A DNA stretch of 64,000 nucleotides from Polydactylus sextarius (GCA_016801845.1 CM028907.1:15964598-16028597); one strand, 5' to 3'; counted from the stretch's first letter, positions 23,003-34,021 are shown. Notes: a model not told the origin generated them from the sequence alone. Numbers and translations are program-made.

Positions 23003-24570
23003 GAAAAGTATGTTTATCAAATAGCAGCATATCATACTGCAGTCAAGAGGCTTCATGTCATCACTACAATCAACCAGTGGATGCTATAATTCTACTTTAT
23101 CTTTGATTGAGATGTTCCATGACATGTTGACCATGTTTAATGGTTCTATGATTCTTTCTTTATTCTTTTTTTATGTGCATGTGAGCAAGAAAGATTCAGA
23201 TGTGAAGTGCGCAGGCATGCATGTCCACATTTAGACAAAAGGCTCTGTGTATACCTGCATACCACATGTTCCATTTCCTCAGAGGGTTTGAGGTTGTGTG
23301 CATTTGGTCAGGCTTGAATGCTTGGCTCTGCCAGTCAGCAACAGACGGGCGAGGAGGGAAGGCTCCAGCTCTGTCTCCTTGGAGAGCACCTGTGGCTAAG
23401 GAGCTTGTTACTGATCTAAGTAGGGGGAGGAATGAGAGATGGAGGGCAAGCAGGGAAGCACCTCTGCCCTACCCTGCCCTCCGGTGTCCCATCGGACAAA
23501 GTTGAGAGAGTGTTTATCAGCTCCACAGCCTACCTCAGTAAAATAAAAAAAGAAACAGCAACCATAGAAGTTTCACAAGGACAAATATTGTATTACTGAA
23601 GGTCAGTTCAAATAAATACAAATAAAACATTTAATGTATGTTTATTCAACAGGATTCAACAGGAATCATAATCACATGTAAGTAATTGCTAGTAATTGCA
23701 AATGATTTATTAAACATAAACATTAACCGGACTAAATGAGAAGTTTTGTAACCACATTTTGATAACCAATTAATCTTTAAAGCTTGTTTCACATTTCATT
23801 AGAATATATGGATCTTTGTTAAACTATAGCATGTTTTATTTGATCTGGAGAGCAGCAAAATCCTGCTGTGGGTCGTGCATGAAAAAATCCTAGCAGTTAG
23901 AAAATGAAAAACGGCATTACTTTAATGTGAAAGCTAGAAAAAAATCTCACACTTACCTTTTGGCATGAAATGCTCAGGTGGAATGAAGTTCCAATGCTAC
24001 ATTCCATATGACGTACCACTTCACTCTGCAATTTTTGGCAGCGAGACAGTCTGCTTATGTTGTCAGTGCACTTCTCACTTTTTGTTTCTCTGCTTATGCT
24101 GCTGCTTCACTGCACCGTTTGCAAACACTGCCGTTACAGCTGATGTTATTACTTGATGTAATACCGTTTCATGGTGCTCAACTACACCCAGCATTCACCT
24201 GGTAGCTCCAGATTTAGATCCCATGAGGAGCTGGAGCCTCTGATCATGTGGGGCCACGGGGTGCAGAAACACCTTCACACCTCATCAGTGCTTCAACTGC
24301 AGGGCATAGCAACTTATTTCAGCTAGAAGTCTGTTTACTTTTGGCTTGCACATGTAGCTACATTGATTGTGTATTCAGGTGTGGCACTGTTAAAATGCTG
24401 CTGAGTGCACAACAGTCTGCTGGCTGAATGGAACCAGAGTAGACACACTGAGCAAGGACTGCAGCAACTGTTGATTAGTTGTTTCTGATGACTTTGTGTG
24501 GCCAGTGTAGAAAAAGTGTTCAACAAGGGGTTGAAGAACAAGTATAGGACAAGGTGATTAACTGAAAAAT
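23001..24570. other. Mixed DNA; GC-richer block at 23325-23505
   Basis: A 94-codon plus-strand ORF (23221-23505) covers a GC-rich patch with many Arg, Ala and Pro codons but no domain. It could be a composition effect. The rest is AT-rich and without recognised repeats. Confidence 0.35.
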
Positions 24571-24686
24571 GTAAATCTACATCTACAGAAATCTACAATC
24601 TACAGAAATCTACAATCTTACATGTAAATGTAAATCTAAGATTGTCTATCTAAGATTGTCTAATTGAAATTTAATCTAATTGAAAA
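24571..24686. repeat. Cluster of short tandem duplications
   Basis: ATCTACAATCTACAGAA and variants recur at 24573-24618, then ATCTAAGATTGTCT is duplicated at 24634-24661, and TAATTGAAA/TTTAATCT variants follow. It looks like local slippage or duplication, not a known satellite. Confidence 0.8.
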
Positions 24687-25570
24687 ATACTTGAAATTAT
24701 TTACTTACTATAATACAAATAAACAGACTTCAAATTGGCCTTTTTGTGGTCTGATTTTATGCTCTACACTACAGAGTCTATGAATGGCAAGACAATGTGA
24801 AAGGAACTGGTTATCTCTGACAAGTTTAAGGTGTGTAGACTGTCCCCTGCAGCTCTTCATCCAACAGCTCTCTGTAGCTTGTTCCATCACCCTGCAAGAA
24901 ATCAGACAGTTCTGCTGTCTGAAAAAAAAAAAACAGCAAAAAATGACCCTCATTTTTTTTTTTTTTTTTTAGATGCATTTAAATGAAATGTAGCGTTAAA
25001 TGCTAAGGTTCTCTGACAAAAACATTGTCCATTCATATGACCATTTTATAATAAAAGTTAACTCATGTTTTGCCAGATGAATGCTTTTAATGTGAAATTG
25101 CAGCTGTAGGAAACGGTGCATTAGCAGTAAATTAATATAATATGTTTTGTGGTACAAGTGGAACAGTAGAACTCAGGCTCTGTTACTGTTGTGTTACTTT
25201 ATTCAGGGAGAAATGTTTTTTAAGTGACTTTTACAGAAATGTATTCAAATGAAAGTCTAAATAAAATGTAATGCTGCTCAGTTCACATATTTATTATTAA
25301 AAAAGATTAAATAGCACATATAATCAAAAATCAATAAACAAAAATCACAAAGGTAAAATGAGTATTGTCGACACCACAAACACTTAAAATCTGATTTGAA
25401 ATACAAAAATTTTTAACTTGGTTACAGTGGTGCAGGAGATTTGCCACTACAAACTAAAAGTTTGACACCAATGTCTCATGTTCTTACTTTTTTCCTCTTT
25501 TTACCTAAACTTTTCATCATTCTAACTAACACCGTTTTTCCTTTTTATTGGAACGGCTTTTTTCTCATGT
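24687..25570. other. AT-rich DNA, no gene seen
   Basis: A and T runs at about 24919-24931 and 24954-24970. ORFs across them are low complexity. Confidence 0.45.
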
Positions 25571-25596
25571 TTTTTTTTTTTTTTTTTTTTTTTTTC
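25571..25596. repeat. Poly(T) run
   Basis: About 26 T residues, about 95 bp upstream of a LINE relic. Confidence 0.9.
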
Positions 25597-25689
25597 CCGT
25601 TCTTTGTTCGCCTGTGTTTTTGACTGTCACTGTGATGTCACTGTGCTGCTCAAAATATGACCCAACAAGAGACCCCAAATCCCAGTGGA

Positions 25690-26156
25690 GTCAAGGTGGA
25701 GAAGGGGATGCAGAGTAGGAGTTAAGAGCCATCAGAAGAAAAGATGGTACAAACCATCAATATCGCTGGTAACTATGGGGAATGTACAACCTCTCCCCAT
25801 ACGATGAAGAACTCATGACGCTGACCAGCCTTACAGAGCAACATCATGTGTCTCACTGAGACCCGTCAGTGGACAGTGTGGCTGACGAGACTGGAAAGAG
25901 AAAGGATGTGGGGTTTGTGATGTTTATTAAGGATAGATGGAGTAACCCAGAGCACAGCAGTGTTACTGAGCAGCTCTGCTCACAGGACATTGTGCTATTC
26001 GCTGTTAGTGTTTGATCATACTACATCCAGAGGAGTTCTCGCAAGTCTGTTCTGTTTATTTTTTTAGTTTCTGTTAATCTATTTTCATATTTTCTTATGC
26101 TGTCAAACAGATATATTTTCCCTTGAGGAACAAATAAAATGTTCTATTCTATTCTA
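25690..26156 (+). mobile_element. CR1/L2-clade LINE: endonuclease fragment joined to 3' tail, RT deleted
   Basis: Near 25780 the plus strand encodes TMGNVQPLP. Near 25850 it encodes MCLTETRQ, and at about 25910-26010 GFVMFIKDRWSNPEHS and EQLCSQDIVLFAV. These match the order of conserved blocks in the APE-type endonuclease of fish Rex1/L2-like LINEs (MGNVRSL, CFTETWL, G-VFVN-RWC, CS-DIELLAV). About 40 bases later the sequence is already 3' UTR, ending CCTTGAGGAACAAATAAAAT plus TGTTCTATTCTATTCTA at 26132-26153, the TTCTA-type tail of this clade. The whole reverse transcriptase is missing. Stops and frameshifts make it dead. Confidence 0.8.
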
Positions 26157-27321
26157 AAACCTACACTGTATAAATGAAGTGTGATAGTGTGAATACTGCA
26201 CCACCTTTGTTATTAAAAATATTTTTTTATCTGATATAATTGTTTTCAAATGTAACTAGTTTGCTTAGTCCTTCAAATTCCAATATACTCTTTAATGAAA
26301 TCATTGGTTAAGACTCTTCAGTCAATAACAGGTGTCTATCCATTCCATGCATGCCATAAGAGGAGTTTTAGTAATGCCCTTGAGTGTACACATTTATGTG
26401 AGCTTTTTTAAAGATTCAGGATCCACATCACAACAATGTCTTCCCAATGTCAGTGAGTGTTTAAAAAGAGATCAAATTAACACTCAAAAAGCTTAATTAA
26501 AGGCAAAATGTATTCAGTGTTCTTGCTGAAATGTAGTGCTGCTGTATAAAGGCCCTAAATTACCTTTGCAGTTGGATGGATACAGAAAAGCAAATTTAAC
26601 ATTGCTTTCATGTATTCATTCCCAACAGGGCTGATCTTGATCCTGATTGTGCAATTACTGTACAGGCTACAGATTCTTGACTATAACAAATAATACTAGA
26701 CTAGAAAAAACACAGTAATGTTTGTGCAAAGGGGTAATGTTGCACAAAATGAGCACATTGCCAGCATGCAAAAAATATGGCATTTAACTTTGAATATTAT
26801 TTATAGCTTAGCTCACAATGAGAGCAGTAGAGAGTACAGAAAGCAAAAAGAGACAGAAATAGTGAAAAATATCTGTGGAGTGCTAAATCAATACATGTCC
26901 CAGCTTCTCAGCAAGCTACATACCTGCAGTTAACTCCTGGAAAAGACAACTGCCTTGGTATAAAACCAAAAAGACTGGGTCAAAAGAAAAGCTCTGATAT
27001 GTCTGGGAACACCTATGATATTTATTCATGTGCATCACCAGATTGGCATTTCACTAAGTTCTCTTGCACAGGAAAGCAAATTTCATCAGGAAATTGTTGA
27101 GCTTCTTTCTCTTTGTAGATTTCACCTACAACAATGTTTATTAGTACAGTGCAGACTTTTTTTATTTACAGCATGTTTGGTCCGTTTATTTTTCTATTAG
27201 CTGCATGAAGAAAGCTTGTAGCTCCTTGTCGGTGTAGTTATGGGACTGACTTAATTTGTTTGTTAAACTACAGGACCTGATTATTCTGCTTTGGTTGGAA
27301 ACAACACACTGCACCACAACA
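26157..27321. other. AT-rich DNA, no gene or repeat recognised
   Basis: A 71-codon ORF at 26718-26933 has no motif. Nothing else seen. Confidence 0.45.
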
Positions 27322-27545
27322 GACAGAAAATTAATTGGCAACTATTATGATCATGGGTTAATGGGTTAAGTCATTCTTGAAAATGCCAAACATTTTCTGT
27401 TCCAGCATCTTAAATAAGATTTTTTACTTTTAATTATCTACCATTATAGAAAAATCTTTTTTTTGATAATAAATAATTTAGACTTGGGGAGATTGTAGTG
27501 GCCACATTCACTACTTTCTAATGTTTAACAGACCATCTATTTATC
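27322..27545 (+). mobile_element. Teleost MITE-like element, 5'/central part
   Basis: GACAGAAAATTAATTGGCAA, then CTTGAAAATGCCAAACATTT, then CTGTTCCAGCATCTTAAAT, then AGACTTGGGGAGATTGTAGT and a TTCACTACTTTCTAATG segment follow, by recall, the central part of the same family whose 3' end is at 16510-16748. The 3' terminal TTAGTTGCAGCCC is not present here, so the copy is truncated. Confidence 0.55.
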
Positions 27546-28339
27546 AAGTTAAAACTTTAATATAACACAAAGCCAGAGATATACTCACTCCTCTTTTGCA
27601 TACATATTAACATCAGAGTTCTGTAGTTTTATCCGTATATATATATCCTTACTTTTTAGTCTTTCTTCATATATACTTTAGGACCTTCACAGTCATTTTT
27701 TTTTAGAAAACCCCACAGAAAACCTCTCAATGTTTAAAGGCCAAGTTGATGCCACAAGGCTTCAGGTTGTACTGTAAGTGAATTTAAATCAGTTTCTCAT
27801 AATTTAATGAAACCCTTATCAATAATTCAGCATGTGCATCAACATGATGTTTTTGTTTGACATCACTTATCTATTTATGTTTTGCTTTTTTTTGGATGGT
27901 TCGCAATGTACTAAAGTACTAAAGCCATTAAAGTACTAAAACCATTAATGATGGTCGACTTTGTAAGGTTGTAGTTATCTATTCAGAGAAAATAACAAAG
28001 TAACTTTCCAGAGTAGTCCCTTACGGATGTTAGCACTGTTCTCCATCAGTTGTGCCAGCCTTTTACTCTCACTTGCTCTTTAGGCCCAAAGGCTCACTCA
28101 GTTAACTAAAGGGGTGTAGGCAGGATATTTGTGCCAAAGCATGTTTATCTTATTACAAACATTGTGAGAATTTGACAATAAACCATTGAAACAAATGTGC
28201 TCCCAACCTGCAACACAACTATTTGACCCTAGATAGTGAAGGTGGTACTTACTTCCTCCAATGTACTGTGGTGGTGAAACAACAAGTTGGCTGGTGGTCC
28301 TTTGAATTTGGACTGGCATTGACTGGGTCACTCAGAATG
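27546..28339. other. AT-rich DNA with a small two-copy tandem duplication
   Basis: AAAGTACTAAAGCCATT and AAAGTACTAAAACCATT lie next to each other at about 27912-27947. No gene or known repeat seen otherwise. Confidence 0.5.
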
Positions 28340-29125
28340 TGAGTTGTCTTTGTTCGAGGTCATTCTATAGTAGATTTATTTCAGTGTTTATGGTCATTGT
28401 CCTGCTGCATCATCCAATTTTCACTGAGCTTTAGCTGGCAGGCAGCCAACCTGCCATTAATCCTGTAAGATACTTTAATGAACTTGGGAATTCCTTTTAC
28501 CTTCTATGATGGTGAACTGTCCAGGCTAAAATATGTAGTGCTGTGGAGTGTCAAGGTGCACATTCCTCCATGGTAAATTACTGTGGACACCATGCTCCAT
28601 GTAACCGTGAACCATGATTTCCATGTGGTAGACTTTTGATCAGAAATATAAACTAGGTCCAATGATTCCTTGAAGCTTTTGACTGTTACTCTGTTATTAG
28701 CCTTTTGGGGGTCATCTTAACTGATCGAGCAGCCACATAATTTAATGTAGACAGTCTGTCTTACTATGAACTGATGAATATGTACGCTTTGAAATCACTT
28801 TGGAACCCTTTCCAGCTTCTTGCAAATTGGCAATTCTTGATCCTAAATCCTTTGAGATCTTTGAGATTCACCCAAACCTCCAATCTAGTTTCATTAATTG
28901 GACTCTAGGTTTGCTAACTCATCACTCTAGCTAGCTTCTGTTCCTGTTATTAAACTCAGGGTACACACACTTTTCCCAACCGACACGTGAATGTTTTGAT
29001 GATGTATTCAACATAAACAAGAAAAATGCAATAATTTGTGTGATATTAATTAAAGATATTGTGTTTGTTCATTAAAGCAAGTTACATTAAAGACAAATTC
29101 ATGCATGTCAGAAATGTCTGTATTT
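28340..29125 (-). mobile_element. Degenerate Tc1-like transposon relic
   Basis: Read on the minus strand, 28870-28812 encodes DLGSRIANLQEAGKGSK, matching the N-terminal helix-turn-helix of fish Tc1 transposases (motif D-R-RIV-L-AGKGY-SISK). Downstream on the same strand are remnants of the catalytic half, for example the complement of TGGTCATTGTCCTGCTGCAT at about 28391, which is antisense to a segment seen in many copies. Non-coding DNA upstream of the start (28890-29100, including AATTGGACTCTAGG and ATTCAACATAAACAAG) also matches the family by recall. Length about 0.8 kb against about 1.3-1.6 kb for a full element. Stops and indels throughout; inactive. Confidence 0.75.
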
Positions 29126-29689
29126 TGCTGAATCCCAATAATAATGTTTTTTCAATACCCCCACGGCAGTTCAACATAGATCTTGAATATTTATCTTTTC
29201 TGTAATAATTTTTTTTAATCTTTTTTATTCTTTAGTCTGTAAGTAAATTTGCTTGATTTAATAAAGCAACAGATGTTCAAACCTCAAAAATTCATTATTC
29301 AAATAAAGGCTCAAAATTTTTCAGATTCAAGTGGTGGTGTGATTTTCCATGTGCCAAACTCAAATGAAAACTGTATTTTATCCATGTGTACTTTCAGGGT
29401 CTCAGTAGGGTATGCATGTTATACTTTACTTGAATTTCAGTCTTTCAGATCTTTCATATTCACCTCATGCCTCATGCTTTGTGCTACTTGAGAGGGCAGA
29501 ATGTTAGTTGCCAAAATAAAACACTTTAAATTGATGGGAATGAAATTCTGGAGCAGGGCCTGAGTGCTGATAAGGTACTAGAGAGAGAAGGCCAGCAGTT
29601 TTTCATGGATGTACATGTGAATGAGGATAGGACTTTAGTTAGGGTATAGTTTATAAAACCCTGAAAATCTATAAGCTTCATAACAGTAC
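29126..29689. other. AT-rich DNA, no gene seen
   Basis: An 80-codon ORF at 29249-29491 lacks motifs. Confidence 0.4.
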
Positions 29690-29762
29690 CCTTATAGCAG
29701 AGCTATTGAATTGTGTTATATTGCACAGATGTATCTAATAAAATGGCCAGCAAGTGTACTTT
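29690..29762 (+). mobile_element. 3' end of a Tc1/MITE-type DNA element
   Basis: TTGAATTGTGTTATATTGCA followed by ATCTAATAAAATGGCCAGCA and AGTGTA matches by recall the terminal inverted repeat of a widespread vertebrate Tc1-like element (form CTAATAAAGTGGCC-GTGTA). The partner inverted end was not found upstream, so this is a solo or truncated end. Confidence 0.6.
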
Positions 29763-30329
29763 CTGTTGCATTGTGTTGTGTAAATGCGGACAAGATACAA
29801 TCCTTTTACAGAATGAACCTTTTTGCTGTTTCCATCAGTCACACTACTCTGCACTCATGGTTCCATGGGGACAGAGAGTAATGAGCTAAAAGGTACATTG
29901 CAACATTTTTCACCAGGACTATTTCATTTGTCAACTACCAAAAACTCCGCTAACAAAACGATTTTCTACACATTGAGACATTAACATGATATATAGAATG
30001 CTGATGAAAGAAGACATTTGAATCAATAAGTGACACATTTGAATAATAGGTTAGAAAACATTTTGCACTTTTTGTTTTACTTTCGTGATAATTTTTTTGG
30101 CTGTTTCAGACCTTATCTTTGGGTTCAAAGCAATTACTGCATATAAAGATGGATGACATAAAAACTCCCCAAAAAGTGAAAATATGTTGATCAGTCCCTT
30201 GTGGCTAGCTGCACTATAGGTCATAAGCCCCAACTAACTCTAACCCTCCATGTTACCGCATGGAACATGCACCACACCAAAAGAAAGTAAAGATCATATA
30301 AATTTCCCTCAAAGATGGCTTTTGTCCCA
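29763..30329. other. AT-rich DNA, no gene seen
   Basis: Only short ORFs. Nothing recognised. Confidence 0.4.
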
Positions 30330-30450
30330 TTGTGGCGCAGGAGATGGAGCGGGTCATCGACTCGTCGGAATGTAATTCAATTCCCAGCTCCTCCGATCTG
30401 CACTTTAATGTGTCACAGATATTGGGCAAAATACTGGCCCATGTGTTCCA
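30330..30450 (+). mobile_element. tRNA-derived SINE-like repeat, degenerate
   Basis: TTGTGGCGCAGGAGATGGAG resembles a pol III A box, and AATTCAATTCCCAGC about 45 bases downstream resembles a decayed B box. TCTGCACTTTAATGTGTC and TTGGGCAAAATACTG follow, the common continuation of this fish repeat (by recall). It is probably a SINE, although some libraries class similar copies as non-autonomous DNA elements. Confidence 0.5.
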
Positions 30451-30531
30451 TCTGTGTTTAAGATGACAGATTCCATATCTTGGACATTTTTGCTAAAATT
30501 TAGTTCAGCTGCCCATTATTTACTCAGACAT

Positions 30532-30557
30532 GTTTTTTTTTTTTTTTTTTTTTTTTA
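30532..30557. repeat. Poly(T) run
   Basis: About 25 T residues, about 80 bp downstream of the SINE-like repeat. Confidence 0.9.
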
Positions 30558-31675
30558 TCATAGGCTATTTGCAATTGCGTTCACATCCTCTGTTTTCACA
30601 GAGCCTTTTTGAAATTAGAGATATAAAAAGGGACGCAAACTTTTGCATTTCACACAGTCATTCTAAGTGCATGCATGTGTCCTTCAAGGTACTGTTTTAC
30701 AACAGTTGTACAAAGTATTTATGAGAAACAGTTATGACCTGAATGCTGTAAACAGCAATAATCTCACCTTGAAGGTTAATGGCAGTGATAAATATTTACC
30801 CCTAAAAAATGTTTCTGCTGTGGGAGTTAAAATATGGCACCTTGCACCTTGGATTATTTTCCACACAGCTGCGCATTCTGATAATTAAAACTAAGGGAAG
30901 ACAGTCAACCATGATGGATGCATGTGTTTTAACACCACTGAACTGCTGCAATATCATAGTTTTTGTCCCAATGACTGCTCACTTCACAAAGATGGTCTGT
31001 GTAATGTGCCATGTATTAAATTAATGCATGCCATATATTGTCACATGAGGCTAAACATCACTGGACAAGCATGGTTCAACAAAAGTTTGACTGATGATCC
31101 ACTTGGCCAATTAAACAACACTACTTTTAGAATCATTAGAGGCGGAATCTTACTCAACAGCATTTACCACTAACCGTGGTGCATTTTTTACTGAATACTT
31201 TTGGATTTGATCAAATCAACATCCCTGTTACAAGTTCACCAGGCACACCTTTTTTAGGTTATTTCGGTATCTTTCTCATTTGTATGTAATAGGTAAAGTA
31301 TGTCAGCAAAGTGTTGTGAACTCCTGCTGCAGGACATGATCATTCAGTGTTGAGTGCTCCCTCAGCCTGCCTCTTTGAGTAGAGTGTGCATCATGTTCAA
31401 TTGCAGTAACCTGGCACACCCTTAGCACATCTGTCAGATTGCTGCTGAGCCTTTAAGAAATGTCTGCTTGTTGTGAAACATAGAGGGACAAAAATAGAGA
31501 ATGTCTAGGCTGATAAGTAGTGGAGGTTAAACAGGGTAAGACTGTAATTCAGTACCTTAAAAACTTTCAGGGTTACTTGTCACTTATCAAACTAACAGGT
31601 TTTGCCTTAGAGCAACATTTAGATGGATTTAGGTCCAAGGTACTTTATACACAAAACATGCATACTGCAGACTGT
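30558..31675. other. Unique-looking DNA, no gene seen
   Basis: Four overlapping plus-strand ORFs of 61-83 codons lack known motifs and splice context. Confidence 0.4.
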
Positions 31676-31703
31676 ATGTTGTTGTGCAATTGCACAACAA
31701 CAT
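31676..31703. repeat. Perfect 28-bp palindrome
   Basis: The left half ATGTTGTTGTGCAA is exactly complemented by TTGCACAACAACAT with no spacer. It sits at the 3' edge of the minus-strand LINE fragment that starts at 31704. Confidence 0.95.
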
Positions 31704-31985
31704 AGAATAGTCTGTGCCTGTTATCTGTTAGTGCTCATCTTAAGAAACAAGTAATACAACCCTTGGGAAGAAGCTGTCCTGAGGTGGCTTGTCCTCGTCT
31801 TCACAACCGACAACTGAACCTGCTTTGTGGAAAGTGGTAAATAAATGTGATGACCAGGACGTGTAGGATCCCTCAAGATATTGTTGCTCATCCTGTCAAT
31901 AATCTGCTGAGTCATCTTCACTATTCTCTGTAGGTTCTTCCTCTCCTCTGTACCACACAGTGCAGTTTTATGCCATAATGCTTAA
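31704..31985 (-). mobile_element. CR1/L2-clade LINE fragment, reverse transcriptase C-terminus
   Basis: The minus strand encodes CTVWYRGEERKNLQRIVKM, then TQQIIDRMSNNILRDP, then RPGHHIYLPLSTK, the same block order as the copy at 2640-3005, here with the PLPSLEDIY segment deleted between IID and NNI. It is probably the 3' part of the same insertion whose endonuclease half is at 32640-33400 on the same strand, with the V-SINE at 32203-32500 between them. It is inactive. Confidence 0.8.
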
Positions 31986-32202
31986 ATGAGAATCTGTGAC
32001 AGTGTGATGTCTCAAGTTTGTAAAAAAAAAAGAAAAGAAATTGGGCTTCATTACAACTGCAGTGTTTACAACCGAGGACAGATCGTTTCACATATGGGCC
32101 TGCTCAACATCCTCCCCATTAATGCGGCATGAATTTTTGTGCACTGTTGTACTTTAACCATTTTAATTTAACTTTTTTTGTTTGTTTTAAAGATCAGATC
32201 AT

Positions 32203-32500
32203 GGGCAGCGTGGTGGAGGGGTTAGCGCCGTTGCCTCATAGCAAAAAGGTCCTGGGTTTGACTCCCGGGTCGGGCACAGGGTCTTTCTGTGTGAGTTTGC
32301 ATGTTCTCCCTGTGTCTGTGTTGGTTTCCTCCCAGTGCCAAAAACATGCAACATTGAGTATAAGTGAATTGAGCATAGAGTGCAAATGGTTGTATTGTAT
32401 GTCTGTATGTGGCCTGGTGACAAGCTGGCGACCGTATAGGGTGAAGGCTGCTTACTGCTTTTGCCTGTAAGCTAAGTAGCTGGGATATGCTCCAATATAA
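32203..32500 (+). mobile_element. V-SINE family retroposon
   Basis: The head GGGCAGCGTGGTGGAGGGGT is an A-box-like promoter region, and GGTTTGACTCC at 32255-32265 is a near-consensus pol III B box about 45 bp downstream. The central domain TGTGAGTTTGCATGTTCTCC, then GGTTTCCTCCCAGTGCC and CAAAAACATGC is the strongly conserved V-SINE core. The 3' part includes GGCCTGGTGACAAGCTGGCG and AGCTGGGATATGCTCCAA. It is diverged but close to full length, lying between the two halves of a LINE on the opposite strand. ORFs called here on both strands are not genes. Confidence 0.85.
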
Positions 32501-32639
32501 TGAATATTTCGAAATTTTAATACTGTGGCAATACTGTATATTGTTCAGTTATTGCATCATAGGTGAAAAATGAGTATAGTAGAAGACAGGACAACACATT
32601 GGGGAGTATTGTTGCTGAGGATAATTGTAACTGGTGGTA

Positions 32640-33400
32640 CATAATAGTCCTATATGTCCTAAAATAGATACAAAAATTAATATGACAACACTCATGTACA
32701 GCTCAGTGTCTACATTTGTCCTACGTTTGTTTGAAATCCTATGATCCTTTAATGCTATTGCAGCTTCTTCAGACCACATCTGTATTGTCTTGATCATGTG
32801 TTTGCATGTTGGTTTCAGAAAAAGCAATAAAACAATTACTTATATAGGTTCCCAGGATCATTGTATAGACGTGGTCCAGAGCTTCACACTCCCTTGTTTA
32901 AACGTCAACATTCTTGTGGAATTTGAGCAAGACTGCCTTCAGAAAAACACTTACTGTCCAGTTGTTGCCTGGCAATAGCATTTTGTAGTTTACTCGTGGC
33001 TTCCTTGGCCATTAGCCTGAAGGTTCACATACACAGCTGGAATGTAAACTGATGTAAATTCCCTTGGCAAGTAGAAAGGCCTACATTTCAGCATTAGGAA
33101 GTCCACATCAGTGCAGCACTGTTTCTCAATCCCAGTAGCATCTGTGTACCAACTTTTTATGTGCGCGAGCACGCACACGCGCTCACACACTTCTTCCTTT
33201 TCTCTCCAGTGTGAGATCTGGCCAGTAAACAGTGCAGCTTGCTAGCTCCATGGCTGCACCTGAAATATTTTCATGCAGCCAGGTCTCTATTATGATTACA
33301 GCATAGCTGTCCAAGTGTTCATTGGTAATCTGGAGCCTGAAACCATCCAGTTTGCTGACAAGAGACTGTGTATTTGCATGAAAGATGCTGGATTAGTGTA
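32640..33400 (-). mobile_element. CR1/L2-clade LINE: endonuclease domain and linker to RT
   Basis: Minus-strand reading, in order: KSWYTDATGIEKQCCTDVDF and KCRPFYLPREFTSVYIPAVY (33160-33040), the APE endonuclease blocks around WC-D and RPFYLPREF. ANGQGSHE and a decayed continuation with TFKQGSVKLW (about 32900) match the region before the terminal catalytic histidine. Then IKTIQMWSEEAAIALKD (about 32790-32740) matches the linker between endonuclease and reverse transcriptase. Upstream sequence to about 33400 probably belongs to the same ORF but is less certain. Frameshifts and stops throughout. The polymerase core is absent between this piece and 31985. Confidence 0.8.
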
Positions 33401-33401
33401 C

Positions 33402-33434
33402 ATTTTTTTGTTTGTTTGTTTGTTTGTTTGTTTT
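33402..33434. repeat. (GTTT)n microsatellite
   Basis: About six to seven units flanked by T runs, at the 5' edge of the minus-strand LINE. Confidence 0.9.
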
Positions 33435-34021
33435 TATAGGGGATTTATATTACTGGAAGGCAGATGAATATTAAGTTACCCCTTTTCTATGGCTGTATAT
33501 CAATGACTCACAAACGAGCCACCATAATTAAGGACATGCTTCCACCAGTTTTAGTTCATTGAGTTAGTCAAAGGCACTTGTGTACTGTTTACTGCTTTTG
33601 AGGTAAAATATCAGCCTTTGAACCTATTCAATGACTTGTTTCCCTTCAGAAAACCACAGAGTCTACCAAGCTGTCCAAAAAATTTGAAAATAGTCCAGAA
33701 AGTCAGACTTTCTGGACCCACCATGTTTTTGTTCTATCTGCATTCTTACATAACTGCCTATGTCTATGGATTGCAGCAGGGTTTCTGTAAGAATTAATTA
33801 AGTTTGTTTTTTGGTTGGTGTTTTTTTTCCCAATTCAGGGGTGACTGTTGTTTTGAGTTATAGTTTCAGAAAAGAAAAAAAACATGCACTAGTGCTTCGT
33901 ATTTCAAAGCATTTTCATATAAATCAGGCAAAACCAAACAGGTTTTTTTTTTACTAAATAATGTGTGGGAAATGTCAAGGAGTGGTATGGTTGATGTAAA
34001 TTGGCTTATTTAGTCATTGCT
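33435..34021. other. AT-rich DNA with one palindrome, no gene seen
   Basis: Contains the 25-bp palindrome at 33693-33717. No motif-bearing ORF. Confidence 0.45.
33693..33717. repeat. Perfect 12-bp-arm palindrome with single-base centre
   Basis: GTCCAGAAAGTC and GACTTTCTGGAC flank one A. Confidence 0.95.

Noticed and set aside
24571..24686. CRISPR-like array of ATCTACA units
   Set aside because: Units are short, unequal and without spacers of constant length; this is local tandem duplication in a eukaryotic genome.
32203..32275. Possible functional tRNA gene
   Set aside because: A and B boxes are present but the body does not fold into a tRNA cloverleaf and continues into the V-SINE core.
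32129..32470. 113-codon ORF and an opposing 74-codon ORF
   Set aside because: Both are read-through of the V-SINE, including its tRNA-like head.
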